From Laccaria trichodermophora (taxonomy: Eukaryota; Basidiomycota; Agaricomycetes; Agaricales; Hydnangiaceae): a DNA stretch of 64,000 bases. The stretch is taken from NCBI GenBank assembly GCA_018417955.1, contig JACTVC010000013.1, forward strand, positions 580,633-644,632. The letters are read 5' to 3'. This document shows, piece by piece, positions 31,326-42,155 of the stretch. The translations under genes were made by a program, and so were the position numbers. Under the pieces are notes generated by a model. It had not been told where the DNA came from, did not search any database, and worked only from the letters and a program-made list of their open reading frames with translations. Every line of letters starts with the position of its first letter. Within the stretch, counting starts at the first letter, position 1.

Positions 31326-31503
31326 ATGCTTTCTGAGGTTTTGCCATCCACATTAGCTGGGGGTCGATTTGGACGTTGGCAGATGATGGTGGTGTTGATG
31401 GAAGCAGAGGAATGTCGGTGTTTGATGCTGCTGATGCGGCAGGTGTGTTCGTGCCTGGCATCAGGGCATGCAGGGTTTCATTATCATTGTTAAGGAGGGT
31501 CAT
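31326..31503 (-). pseudogene. N-terminal exon of the Crypton-type protein
   Basis: Minus-strand frame from 31,503 (MTLLNNDNETLHALMPG) with Pro/Ser/Ala-rich low complexity (PLLPSTPPSSANVQIDPQL), as expected for the start of these proteins. It is separated from the rest of the gene by the hAT element at 28,627-31,325. Confidence 0.45.
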
Positions 31504-32063
31504 GTCATGTGGATTAAATGTGCATAAAATAGTAGAGAATGCGAATAAATTATGGAAAAGGCAAGAAACAGTGGTGGTACAGAGGTAGAGAGAGGAATAC
31601 CCCATGCATCTAGGTGAGCGTCCTAGTGGTCACCAGCGTATTGTGACCGCCTGCCAAATTTGGGATGCCATCACCAGAATCTGGTGACATGGCAGCTTAA
31701 AACCCTGCTGGGGTCTCCTCATTCCCAAGTGCACATTTCCTCCAAGCAACCCAAAAATCCCCCTCAAGGATTTGGACATGAATGAAAATAACCCTAACAC
31801 CAGTAGCTCAGAAAGCAAAGCCGAATCTGATACAGAGCCTGGAACTTCAGGGCCAACGCCTGATAAGATGATCCCTAAATCTGACGCTATTTATGACAAT
31901 GTTGTTCTGCTTACCCAGGACCTACTTATCATTATCGAGCTTGTCAACGCAATTCAGAGCGGTGACTTTGGCTGTGTGGAGGATATGCTTCCAACTTTAG
32001 CCTGCATGTTCTGTGGTGCTGGCTCAAATAATTACTTGATGGAGATCCTTCATTTCCTACATA

Positions 32064-32742
32064 CAGTTGAGTGCAAAAAGAATGAAGGTTGGTTGATTTT
32101 TCTGGTTCTTTCTAAGAATCTATTGTACCCCAAATGTATTTGTGTATTCTTTTACATCGTGTAGATGTGTTACACTTCCCTTGGTATGGACTAATTTTAG
32201 TGGAAGCTGGAGCTTTGAGAAGGTTTTTATTCTGGAGGCCATTTTTGGCATCTGAAAAAAAAAATATGCACTAACTGGGGAGGTAACCAGAACATACCTC
32301 TGGTCAACCTGAATGAGCATATCAAAGAATCAGTCAAAAATACTGAGCGGTTAGGTCTGTAGAGGCTTTGGAAAATGGCTTGTTTTGTCTAAAACAGGCC
32401 AAAAATGACCAAAATAGCACAAAATGACCATTTTCTGGAGCCTCTACAAGCATAATTGCTCAGTATTTTTGACTAATTCTTTGATAGGCTCATTCAGGTT
32501 GACCAGAGGCATGTTCTGGCTACCTCCCCAGTTAGCACATATTTTTTTTTTCAGATGCCAAAAATGGCCTCCAGAATAAAAACCTTCTCAAGGCTCCAGC
32601 TTTCACTGAAATTAGTCCATACCAAGGGAAGTGTAACACAACTACATGATGTAAAAGAATACACAAATACATTTGAGGTACAATAGATTCTTAGAAAGAA
32701 TCAGAAAAATGAACCAACCTTCATTCTTTTTGCACTCAACTG
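32064..32742. mobile_element. Foldback Tc1/mariner-like MITE
   Basis: The 679-bp element is one long palindrome with arms of about 320 bp and a loop of about 40 bp centred on 32,403. It starts CAGTTGAGTGCAAAAAG, ends with the complement, and is flanked by TA on both sides (32,062-32,063, 32,743-32,744). Excision leaving one TA restores FLHNLKNVWTPEF in the DUF6589 gene. Confidence 0.9.
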
Positions 32743-33268
32743 TAATCTCAAGAACGTCTGGACACCTGAATTCGTGTTTGTTACACTGTCTTATCTCCAT
32801 AGTATCTGACACTGACAATAATGGGCAGGAACATTATGTGTGATAACATGCTGGTCAATATTTCCGGATTGCCTGGACATGCTATGGTGATGGATTTGAA
32901 CATCGAGCATCTTATTGGATACTTAAAGGTAAGTCAATCATCCAATTTCAGTGTATGTCAGTTGAAAATCGAATAAATTCATGAACAGCACTTATTTGCT
33001 GCAAAAGATGTCTATTCAAACTGGGACCGTTTTGGAAACATTTCTGCTGCGATTTCGCATCTCCAAACAATTAAGAGACAGGTCACAAAATCAACTGATG
33101 CTGGGTACAAAAGCTGCTCACATAAATATGCTAATGATGGTGTGCTTGGATGGAGAGTTGCTGACAAGGCCCGCAATGCAGGCTTACAGACCCGAATTCC
33201 AAGCTGGACAGATGGTGACAAGGCGAAGGCATTCATAGACTTGTCTAATGTGGGGTACAAGAAATTTG

Positions 33269-34982
33269 CAGTACTTTACCCTCCCCCATGGATTCCATGT
33301 GGACTCCACATGGACTCCATGGATCCATCTGGACTCCATCTGGACTCCACCCAGGAAGGACCTCACCCTACATTTTTGCTGAAAATCCATCTGGACTCCA
33401 TCTGGACTCCATCTGGAATCCACCTGGAATCCAGATGGATTCAATCAGAGTTCCAACATGGACTCTGCCTTGCACAAACTGTAAAAAAATCCCAACTTTA
33501 GCCAGATGTCATATGACTTGATCTAATTCAGACCATATGTTCAATCCTAAGAATTCCTTATGATATTTGTATTTGAACAAAGAAAATTCAAGTGTATTTA
33601 TTGGATAGAACTACATACATGTATTTTACTACTTCAAATGGAGAAGGGAGGAAGTGATAGAGAGAGGGAGGGGAAGGGAGTGATGGAGGGGGGATGGAGG
33701 GGAAGGGAGTGATGGAGGGGAAGAAATTGATGAAGGGGGGAGGGAGTGATGGAGGGGAAGGGAGTGATAGAGGGGAGGGAGTGATGGAGGGGAGGGAGTG
33801 GTGGAGGGATGGAGGGAAGGGTGAGGGAGGGAATGGAGGGGGGAAACAAGTTGTCATGTTGTTGATGTGGGTCGTCGCGTCGTCGTCGTCATGGGTTGTG
33901 GTCATGTCGTCGGTGTGGGTCGTGGCCGCATCGTCATTGACGTGGGTCGTCGTCGCGGTGTCGTTGACGTGGGTCATCGTTGCGTCGTCGTTGACGTGGG
34001 TCGTGGTCACATCGTCGACGACGTGGGTCGTCGTCCTGTGGTTGTCGACATGGGTTGTTGTCAACGTGGGTCATTGTCGCGTCGTTGTCGTGTTGTTGTT
34101 GACGTGGGTCGTTGTCGCGTCGTTGTCAATGTGGGTCATTGTCACGTCGTTGTCAACATGGGTCGTTGTCAACGTGGGTCATTGTCGCGTCGTTGTCATG
34201 TGGTTGTCGACGTGAGTCGTTGTCACATCGTTGTCGATGTGGGTTGTTGTCGCGTTGTCGTTGACGTGGGTTGTCGTCCTGTCGTTGTCGACGTGGGTCA
34301 TTGTCGCATTGTCATCCTGTCGTTGTTGACATGGGTCATCAACGTGGGTCGTGGCCACGTCGTCGACGTGGGTCATCGTCGCGTTGTCGTCGACGTGGGT
34401 CAGGCAGTCGTTGACAGCAGTGGACGGTGTCGGCCTGGGCGATGTGCTGAGCGAGGGGGGCTTGTCGTGAGGGATGGTGGTTAGATGGTGGTGGTTGAGG
34501 AACAAGATGCGCAAATAATAAACAAACACTGTGCACATGTGTTGAACGTGCAGAACATGCTGAGTGATGTGGCCATATAGATCACTAGTTGGCTTTAGCT
34601 TTTAAAGGCCTTGTGGTTCAATGGCTAATTGTCTAGTTATTATGTTTAACTCTGTCCATGAGTTCCTGGGTTCAATTCTAGCTCATGCATTTTCATTTTT
34701 TTTATATAATAAATAAAGTAAGGCAGTTAATCCACATGGATTCCAGATGGAGTCTCACTGGGTCCCTGTGTTCTGAGGTGGAGTCCATGTTGGAGTCCAT
34801 GTTGTCCACATGGAGCAACTGGACTCCAACTGGACTCCAGCTGGAATCCAGATGGATTCTAGATAAAAAATTGGCTGGGTTACCACCAAAAAAAAATTGT
34901 CTAAAATCCACCTGGACTCCAGGTGGATCCATGGAGTCCATCTGGAGTCCACATGGAATCTGTGGGGGAGAGTAAAGTCCTC
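33269..34982 (+). mobile_element. hAT-like non-autonomous element, copy B, with TGGACTCCATC subterminal arrays
   Basis: Starts CAGTACTTTACCCTCCCCC and ends GGGGGAGAGTAAAGTCCTC, with an exact 8-bp duplication GAAATTTG (33,261-33,268 and 34,983-34,990). The order is as in copy A: word array (33,285-33,470), AT-rich spacer, GGAGGG purine tract (33,640-33,845), GTCGTC/GTGGGTCGTC region (33,855-34,440), AT-rich part containing a SINE fragment, inverted word array (34,735-34,960). Excision restores the DUF6589 reading frame. Confidence 0.9.
34604..34692 (+). mobile_element. tRNA-related SINE fragment inside copy B
   Basis: A-box-like TTGTGGTTCAATGGCTAA and a good B box CTGGGTTCAATTCTAG, spaced about 60 nt apart and followed by a T-rich tail. 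Confidence 0.5.
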
Positions 34983-35182
34983 GAAATTTGAATCGTCCAC
35001 ACTGGCTACCTACAACAAAAAGATCCAAGAATCAAAAGATGGCATTCCTCCTGACCACGAAGTCGATGACATTGCCCCAGTCAGTCTTGCTACAAATTTT
35101 GCTGAAGGAGAAGATGAGTTCGAGGTTGAAGAGGAGTCTGCATTGCATGAAGGTACAGAATAACTACTACACATTTCAGTTG

Positions 35183-35536
35183 CTAGTTCTCGAGCCTCTT
35201 TGCATGAGGAACAGCGACTGCATGTTTTCTTGACTGACTCTTCATGGTAGCTAAATCCTGCTCATAGTCCATGACCACAGTGTACAATTTCTCTGCCCAT
35301 TTCAACCTCCATTGATCACTCTCTTCAATAATGCATTGTATGTCTTGTGCGGACTTGATTTCCTTTGGGTTTGCATGAATGAGTTTCATATGCTGAGTAT
35401 CAGATAGGATGAAGTACGGCGGTCAGAAGGCACAAAGTGGGTAAGAAGCGTCTTCTTGCTCAAGGAATTGAATCAGACGGAAATCAAGCAAGGGTCAATC
35501 TTTCACTGGGCGGTAAACTTTGGCAGGTTTTTTTTT
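35183..35536 (-). pseudogene. RecQ-like helicase, C-terminal fragment
   Basis: Minus-strand frame with MKLIHANPKEIKSAQDIQ and ESDQWRLKWAEKLYTVVMDY, matching the conserved C-terminal tail of this transposon-borne helicase family. The stop lies at 35,183-35,185, 19 bp from the DUF6589 stop on the other strand. Upstream (35,390-35,536) the frame is degraded; the 3.9-kb foldback element separates it from the next piece. Confidence 0.7.
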
Positions 35537-35689
35537 CGTTTGAGCACTAGTGGCTACCACTTTATTTCTATAACCTAGACCCAAGCCTAGAGGGACATTT
35601 CTATAACTTACACTTAAGCCTGGAGGCCATATCTATAATGCTTAGGATTTTTTGAAAGGCATTTCAAATGCAGGCCTGGGTATTTCATA

Positions 35690-36290
35690 GTGAATTTTTC
35701 ATGGATACCCAGTGCATTTCCTGTGAAATTTCAAATGCAGCCCTGGGTATTTCATTGTGATTTTTCAATAGATACCCTGGGTATTTCATTGGGAAAATTT
35801 CAAATGTCACCCTTGGTATTTCATTGCAATTTTTCAAGGATACCTGGCGCATTTCACTGCGAAATTTCAAATGTAGCCCTTGGTATTTCATTGCGAAATT
35901 TCAATAGATACCCTGGGTATTTCATTGTGATTTTTCAAATGTAGCCCTGGGCATTTCATTGTGATTTTTCTAATGTATCTCTGGGTATTTCATTATGATT
36001 TTTCAATAGATACCCTTGGTATTTCATTGAGAAATTTCAAATGTGTCCCTGGGCATTTCATTGCGATTTTTCAAATGGAGCCCTGGGTACTTCATTGCGA
36101 TTTTTCAATAGATACCCTTGGTATTTCATTGCAACATTTCAAATGTATCCCCAGATATTTCATTATGAAATTTCAAATGTGTCTCTGGGTATTTCATTGC
36201 GATTTTTCAATGGATACCTGGCACATTTCATTACAATTTTTCAATAGATACCCTTGGTATTTCATTGTGATTTTTCAAATGTATCCCACC
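35690..36290 (+). repeat. Minisatellite of TGGGTATTTCATTG/GATTTTTCAA units (left arm)
   Basis: About 16 units of 35-45 bp built from GGTATTTCATTGTGA, TTTTTCAA and a variable TAGATACCC/TGTAGCCC joint. The mirrored array is at 38,600-39,185 in the right arm. Inward follow a GACTACAAAGTTTACTGATA array (36,610-36,830) and an AAGTTTGTAGTGTCTGC array (36,850-37,085). Confidence 0.8.
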
Positions 36291-39186
36291 TGTCAGGGTC
36301 CATGCAATGGGCTTCCCTGGAGGGTGGTCACATGACCAATTACCAAAAATGGTCAAAATGAAACTTGTAGCCATACACTGTAGCTTCCCGAATCTGTTTG
36401 AATTGTGTTCTGAAGTGCTCCAATTGCGAAGATATGAGGTAAAGGAATTTCAAAAGCATTGTGTTTTTTTTTGTTTTTTGTGTTTTTCTCCATGAAAACA
36501 AAACCAAATAACATGATTTCAGTATATTCAGAAAGCTAAAAGAAAGGGCTACAATTAATGTATCATGGGAAAAATGACCAAAAAAGGAAGGTGCATCCCC
36601 TGCTATAGAATCAGATATAGACTACCAAGTTTACTGATAGACTACAAAAAAGTCGGACTTAGACTACACAGTTTACTGATACACTATAAAAGACTACAAC
36701 AGTTGAACTTAGATTACAAAGTTTACTAATACACTACAAAAGACTACAAAAGTCTATAGACTACCAAGTTTACTGATAAGACTATAAAAGACTACAAAAG
36801 TCAGACTTAGACTACAAAGTTAGGGTTAGGGTCAAAAGGTTATCTTGACTACAAAGTTTGTAGTGTCCGCTTTTTTTGTCATTACAAAAGTTTGTAGTGT
36901 GCGCTTTTTCATTAAAAAAGTTTGTAGTGTTACACTTTTTCATTAGAAAAGTTTGTAGTGTCTGCTTTTTGAGACTACAAAAGTTTGTAGAGTCCGCTTT
37001 TTTAGACTACAAAAGTTAGTAGTGTGTGCTTTTTTATTAGAAGAGTTTGTAGTGTCTGCTTTTTCATTTAAAAAAGTTTGTAGTTGACATGTAGTTTATG
37101 GTGTCCTTGGCCCTATCTATGTTATGGGGATGAGGTTGAAGGTTGCCATCATATTGCCAGTGCTGCAGCATTAGTATTTGACATCATGCACAAGTTGTCT
37201 TTCACATTAGGAAAGGCCATTCTAAGTCTTTCATATGGATACCTACTGTGCCATCTCAAGACATAATTGTAAGCTCATATGAGGATATGGCTGAAGGATT
37301 GACATGACATGACCAGTCTTTGACATCATGACCAAGTTGGCTTTCACACTGTCTGCTTTTACATTGATAGCTACTGGCCTGTCCCAAACATAGTCAACTT
37401 TGATACAGGTCTTTGAGGGCTGTAGGATGATGGGCTGATTCACCCTTTGATGTGTCTTTGAGACAGGTGATGTTGTAAGTTGACCATGTATTGAGTAGAT
37501 ATCAACCTGAATAGCCTTCTCTAGCTTGAAAGCCAACTTGGGCATGATGTGAGGAACTGATGATGTGTCAATAGCAATATGTAAAGTCAAGTCAATCCTT
37601 CAGCCATATCCTCATATGAGCTTACAATTATGTCTTGAGATGGCACAGTAGGTATCCATATGAAAGACTTAGAATGGCCTTTCCTAATGTGAAAGACAAC
37701 TTGTGCATGATGTCAAATACTAATGCTGCAGCACTGGCAATATGATGGCAACCTTCAACCTCATCCCCATAACATAGATAGGGCCAAGGACACCATAAAC
37801 TACATGTCAACTACAAACTTTTTTAAATGAAAAAGCAGACACTACAAACTCTTCTAATAAAAAAGCACACACTACTAACTTTTGTAGTCTAAAAAAGCGG
37901 ACTCTACAAACTTTTGTAGTCTCAAAAAGCAGACACTACAAACTTTTCTAATGAAAAAGTGTAACACTACAAACTTTTTTAATGAAAAAGCGCACACTAC
38001 AAACTTTTGTAATGACAAAAAAAGCGGACACTACAAACTTTGTAGTCAAGATAACCTTTTGACCCTAACCCTAACTTTGTAGTCTAAGTCTGACTTTTGT
38101 AGTCTTTTATAGTCTTATCAGTAAACTTGGTAGTCTATAGACTTTTGTAGTCTTTTGTAGTGTATTAGTAAACTTTGTAATCTAAGTTCAACTGTTGTAG
38201 TCTTTTATAGTGTATCAGTAAACTGTGTAGTCTAAGTCCGACTTTTTTGTAGTCTATCAGTAAACTTGGTAGTCTATATCTGATTCTATAGCAGGGGATG
38301 CACCTTCCTTTTTTGGTCATTTTTCCCATGATACATTAATTGTAGCCCTTTCTTTTAGCTTTCTGAATATACTGAAATCATGTTATTTGGTTTTGTTTTC
38401 ATGGAGAAAAACACAAAAAACAAAAAAAAACACAATGCTTTTGAAATTCCTTTACCTCATATCTTCGCAATTGGAGCACTTCAGAACACAATTCAAACAG
38501 ATTCGGGAAGCTACAGTGTATGGCTACAAGTTTCATTTTGACCATTTTTGGTAATTGGTCATGTGACCACCCTCCAGGGAAGCCCATTGCATGGACCCTG
38601 ACAGGTGGGATACATTTGAAAAATCACAATGAAATACCAAGGGTATCTATTGAAAAATTGTAATGAAATGTGCCAGGTATCCATTGAAAAATCGCAATGA
38701 AATACCCAGAGACACATTTGAAATTTCATAATGAAATATCTGGGGATACATTTGAAATGTTGCAATGAAATACCAAGGGTATCTATTGAAAAATCGCAAT
38801 GAAGTACCCAGGGCTCCATTTGAAAAATCGCAATGAAATGCCCAGGGACACATTTGAAATTTCTCAATGAAATACCAAGGGTATCTATTGAAAAATCATA
38901 ATGAAATACCCAGAGATACATTAGAAAAATCACAATGAAATGCCCAGGGCTACATTTGAAAAATCACAATGGAATACCCAGGGATACATTTGAAAAATAA
39001 TAATGAAATATCCAAGGATACATTTGAAAAATCGCAATGAAATGCCCAGGGCTACATTTGAAAAATCACAATGAAATACCAAGGGCTACATTTGAAATTT
39101 CGCAGTGAAATGCGCCAGGTATCCATTGAAAAATTGCAATGAAATACCAAGGGTGACATTTGAAATTTTCCCAATGAAATACCCAG

Positions 39187-39345
39187 GTGTAAGAGGGCCA
39201 GAGAACCAACACATAGCCGTTACACCAAAAGGCGGAATAACTGAACAATTAATTGTTCAGCCACTTGGCTCTATATATGGTGTTGGGTCCTGATCCCCTA
39301 AGTTGTGGCACAGTGAGTAAGCCAACCAGGATTACACCAGGGTAT
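39187..39345. mobile_element. Small insertion in the right arm of the foldback element
   Basis: About 155 bp present only in the right arm, where it replaces about 60 bp of the left-arm minisatellite. Its ends are complementary (TGTAAGAGGG side ends in a TTACACC/GGTGTAA pair). The interior has an A-box-like TGGTGTAACGGCTA on the minus strand. Confidence 0.4.
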
Positions 39346-39478
39346 CCATGAAAAATTCACTATGAAATACCCAGGCCTGCATTTGAAATGCCTTTCAAAA
39401 AATCTTAAGCATTATAGATATGGCCTCCAGGCTTGGGTCTAGGTTATAGATAAAAGTGGTAGCCACCAGTCGTTTGAG

Positions 39479-39686
39479 GGATGTGGTGTCAGTTGCATTG
39501 TCAGGAGGCAGCTCCATGAATATAACACCAGGGAGAAAGTCCTGCAAGTCGAACACTGCACTCCCAGAATGTTCTGGAGAATCACAGCAGAATTTCATTG
39601 AATGAAGCAGTGCTGAGTAGGTAGTCAAATGGAAGGTGAAGCAGTAAGTGTGATGTATGCTGTACCATCAATCGACTGGTCCCCAA
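39479..39686 (-). pseudogene. RecQ-like helicase, post-helicase fragment
   Basis: Contains MKFCCDSPEHSGSAVFDLQ and DFLPGVIFMELPPDN, the Cys-containing segment following the helicase core in this family. It lies between the foldback element and MITE copy 2, and the reading frame is shifted relative to the upstream piece. Confidence 0.65.
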
Positions 39687-40514
39687 TAGTGTTCGCAGGT
39701 CCAGTTCAGTCCGGTTTTTTGCCCCAAAAACACGCAACTGTGGACTGCAACTGGTCCAGGACTGACCCAGATATTGAGGGAACCGAACCAGACCACCTAG
39801 GACCGGTCTTTTGCAGTCCATGGACCATGTTCAGACCGATTCAGACCGGTCTTTTTGCATAAAATTTGTCATAGCAATATAAACCATTTGTATCTCAATT
39901 ATTATTACTCTAAAAAATAAACTGGTTATATATCATAGTAAAACATATAAATACCCATCATTCCACCAATTCTCAACAACTTTAATGAAGGTTTGACATA
40001 GCTATGACTGAAACCGAATTACATCTCCTAAAGACTCAGGCAGAATGTAATGTGGCAACTGTAAATTATTTGATGCATACCATATATTGATAGATGGTGA
40101 GTATATTTTTATAATTAAATGTCAATATCCAAAAATTGAATCAAGCAAAATGATGAAAGTTTGAGTGAGTTAGAATTAAAGTCATTCTGGTACAAGTTGC
40201 ACAAACAAGTATTTGTGCCAAAATGGATTTGGTTATATCTTTCTCAGTTCTTAACCATTTTTGATGAACCAAAGACCCAATTAAAGGTAAAAAACATGGT
40301 TACAAGGCTATGTAACGCACGTGACCGTTTAACCAGTTGCAACCGATTTAAATCAGTCTTTGAACAGTTTTAAAAGATTTTTGAAATGAGGCAACCGGCA
40401 ACTGGACCAACCCCAAATGTAGGCAACTGCAACCGAAAAAAGACCGGTCCATGGTCCAGTTCAGTCCGGTCCATGTTTTTTTTTCAGTCCTATGGACCGG
40501 ACCTGTAAACACTA
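39687..40514 (-). mobile_element. hAT-type MITE, 828 bp, copy 2 (inverted)
   Basis: Nearly the reverse complement of 19,065-19,893. It is flanked by its own exact 8-bp duplication GTCCCCAA (39,679-39,686 and 40,515-40,522) and interrupts the helicase gene after GFANYLGD. Confidence 0.9.
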
Positions 40515-40522
40515 GTCCCCAA

Positions 40523-41406
40523 GGTAGTTTGCAAATCCTTTTTGGGTACATGAAATTTCTTGGCATATCTTGACACTGTAGAAGGGGGCATGCTCATGGC
40601 ACTGAGAATTTGCTTTGAGGGTCATGCAAGGGTGGTCAAGATCAGTCGCGTCGAAATTCTTGAAGTCATCGAGACTGATTTCTTCTATCCAGGGCTCATA
40701 GAAGATAACAAAGAGTGCATCCTCAGTAGAGTTGCGGAAGGCGCGGCCTCCATGCTGAAGGGTATCAGTTGTCATTGATGGAAGGCCGACAGTGCAAACA
40801 ATCTTCATGTTCAGAAAGTCCACACCCTGCCAACTTTTCAGCAAAATAATGTATCTTCAATAATTAAAATCTCACCACTCATTGGGCTGATGTTGCAACC
40901 ATTATCCGACATACGCCATCCTCCCCAATGAAAGAGTCATGAGCATTTTGAAGGTATTTCTCAGACATTTTGCTGTGGTAATGAACAACGATACCTTTGT
41001 TTTGAATAGTGGGAGGAAGGCATGAGTTGAGATGAGAGGCAATACGAGCAGCAAGATTCTTGTTATCGACAAAGATGAGGACACAAGGCTGGATAGCAGG
41101 GTGAAATGGTGACATGAGAAAGCACGGATAATTCCGCAAGTCATCAATGCTGTTGACAACTTGATGCGCCGCATAGATTGTGTTCAGGCGGTTTGATGTG
41201 ACATAAATATAGACATAATTGGAGCGTAAGACCTTGTTTTCAACAGTCCGGAGGGCAAGCAGTGTAAAAGTAGCTGAGCATGCACACCAGCGAGTCTTTT
41301 GAAGTAGAATGGCCTTGATCTCATCAAGTCATCCCCAGGCCAACTGAAATGCATCAAGACCATAGTGAGAGAGCCCAGAGAAATGTATGTTGTGTGCTTC
41401 ATCAAC
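40523..41406 (-). pseudogene. RecQ-like DEAH helicase, core fragment
   Basis: In order on the minus strand: VDEAHNIHFSGLSHYGLDAF (motif II, DEAH), RWCACSATFTLLALRTVENK (motif III, SAT), VLIFVDNKNLAARIASHLN, IVVHYHSKMSEKYLQNAHD, CRIMVATSAQ, KIVCTVGLPSMTTDTLQHGG and RAFRNSTEDALFVIFYEPW. This is the SF2 RecQ-like core. A TGA interrupts the DEAH exon (LAWG*LDEI) where the family has Arg. Upstream it joins VIRII at 46,643 once the nested Harbinger-type elements are removed. Confidence 0.8.
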
Positions 41407-42155
41407 AATAGTGGAATGCAGAGTTGACGTAGCGACTGCTACAAGCAGTCACTAGGGAATTGGATACCTTCCTGTAAGGATCTGAAGACATCTGAAGTTT
41501 TCAGACATCTTCAGATCATGCCAAGCCATCGTCAGCCAAGATGCCAAGCCTCCATCAACATCAATTTCAAATAGTTGAATGTCTTCAGATTTCTTCAGAA
41601 TGCAAAATCTGCAGAGGGGTTGGGAGGCCTCTGTAGATTAAATTTTTGTCTTCAGATGCACCGATCTACGATGCAATCAGCTGATGTTTCCTATTCTGGT
41701 GTTTACCCTGTCATGCGGTTATATGCTTATCCCTCCTCTCAAATGTTATCTGTGTCGCACCACACTCACCAGCTGCCTCAACTATGGATTCGTTCAACCA
41801 CGACCTCGGCGGCTACACACCCCACACACCACAGGGCCATGGAACTGGTTCTTTCACATCAGGCACATATCTGAACACCTCAATTCCTCACGTCAATCAT
41901 GGCTTTGTTTTTCCTCCTATGTCTACTACTTTTGCTGGAGTACATCCTATTTAGGTTTCTTTCACATACATGGATGCTTATTTATGACCACCCAAGGGGT
42001 CAAACCATCACCAGCCCACGCAGGGCCACCACTTCCAGGATACTCAATTGGGCAATCCCCTCCCACCTCAGCTTGCCCTTCCTCCAATAGCTTCATGCAA
42101 TGACAACGGTTCACCCACTCTGCCCCCATGAAGGTGCCATGAACGTGTCCCACCA

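Larger units (their letters stand above)
31740..35163 (+). pseudogene. DUF6589 transposon protein, 3' part (pseudogene)
   Basis: Begins where the 5' part at 18,262 stops, with no overlap: KDLDMNENNPN, then NVVLLTQDLLIIIELVNA, LACMFCGAGSNNYLMEILHF, NVWTPEF, LVNISGLPGHAMVMDLNI, EHLIGYLK. An intron (32,929-32,990) follows, then LFAAKDVYSNWDRFGNISA, KRQVTKSTDAGYKS, GWRVADKARNAGLQTRIP, NVGYKKF and ESSTLATYNKKIQESKDG, ending HEGTE at 35,163. A foldback MITE (32,064-32,742) and copy B (33,269-34,982) interrupt it. Removing each restores the family sequence (FLH+NLKNVW, GYKKF+ESSTLAT). A conserved Glu (IEHLI) could complete an acidic triad with the two Asp residues of the 5' part; that is conjecture. 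Confidence 0.8.
35545..39470. mobile_element. 3.9-kb hAT-type foldback element with near-identical 1.75-kb arms
   Basis: Flanked by an exact 8-bp duplication CGTTTGAG (35,537-35,544 and 39,471-39,478), with ends CACTAGTGGCTACCAC and GTGGTAGCCACCAGT. Arms 35,545-37,304 and 37,590-39,470 are inverted copies about position 37,447. Four reading frames in the left arm (35,961-36,335; 36,041-36,247; 36,307-36,495; 37,084-37,266) translate identically in the right arm, so divergence is minimal. Each arm holds three minisatellites; the spacer is about 285 bp. It interrupts the helicase gene. No transposase is encoded. Confidence 0.9.
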
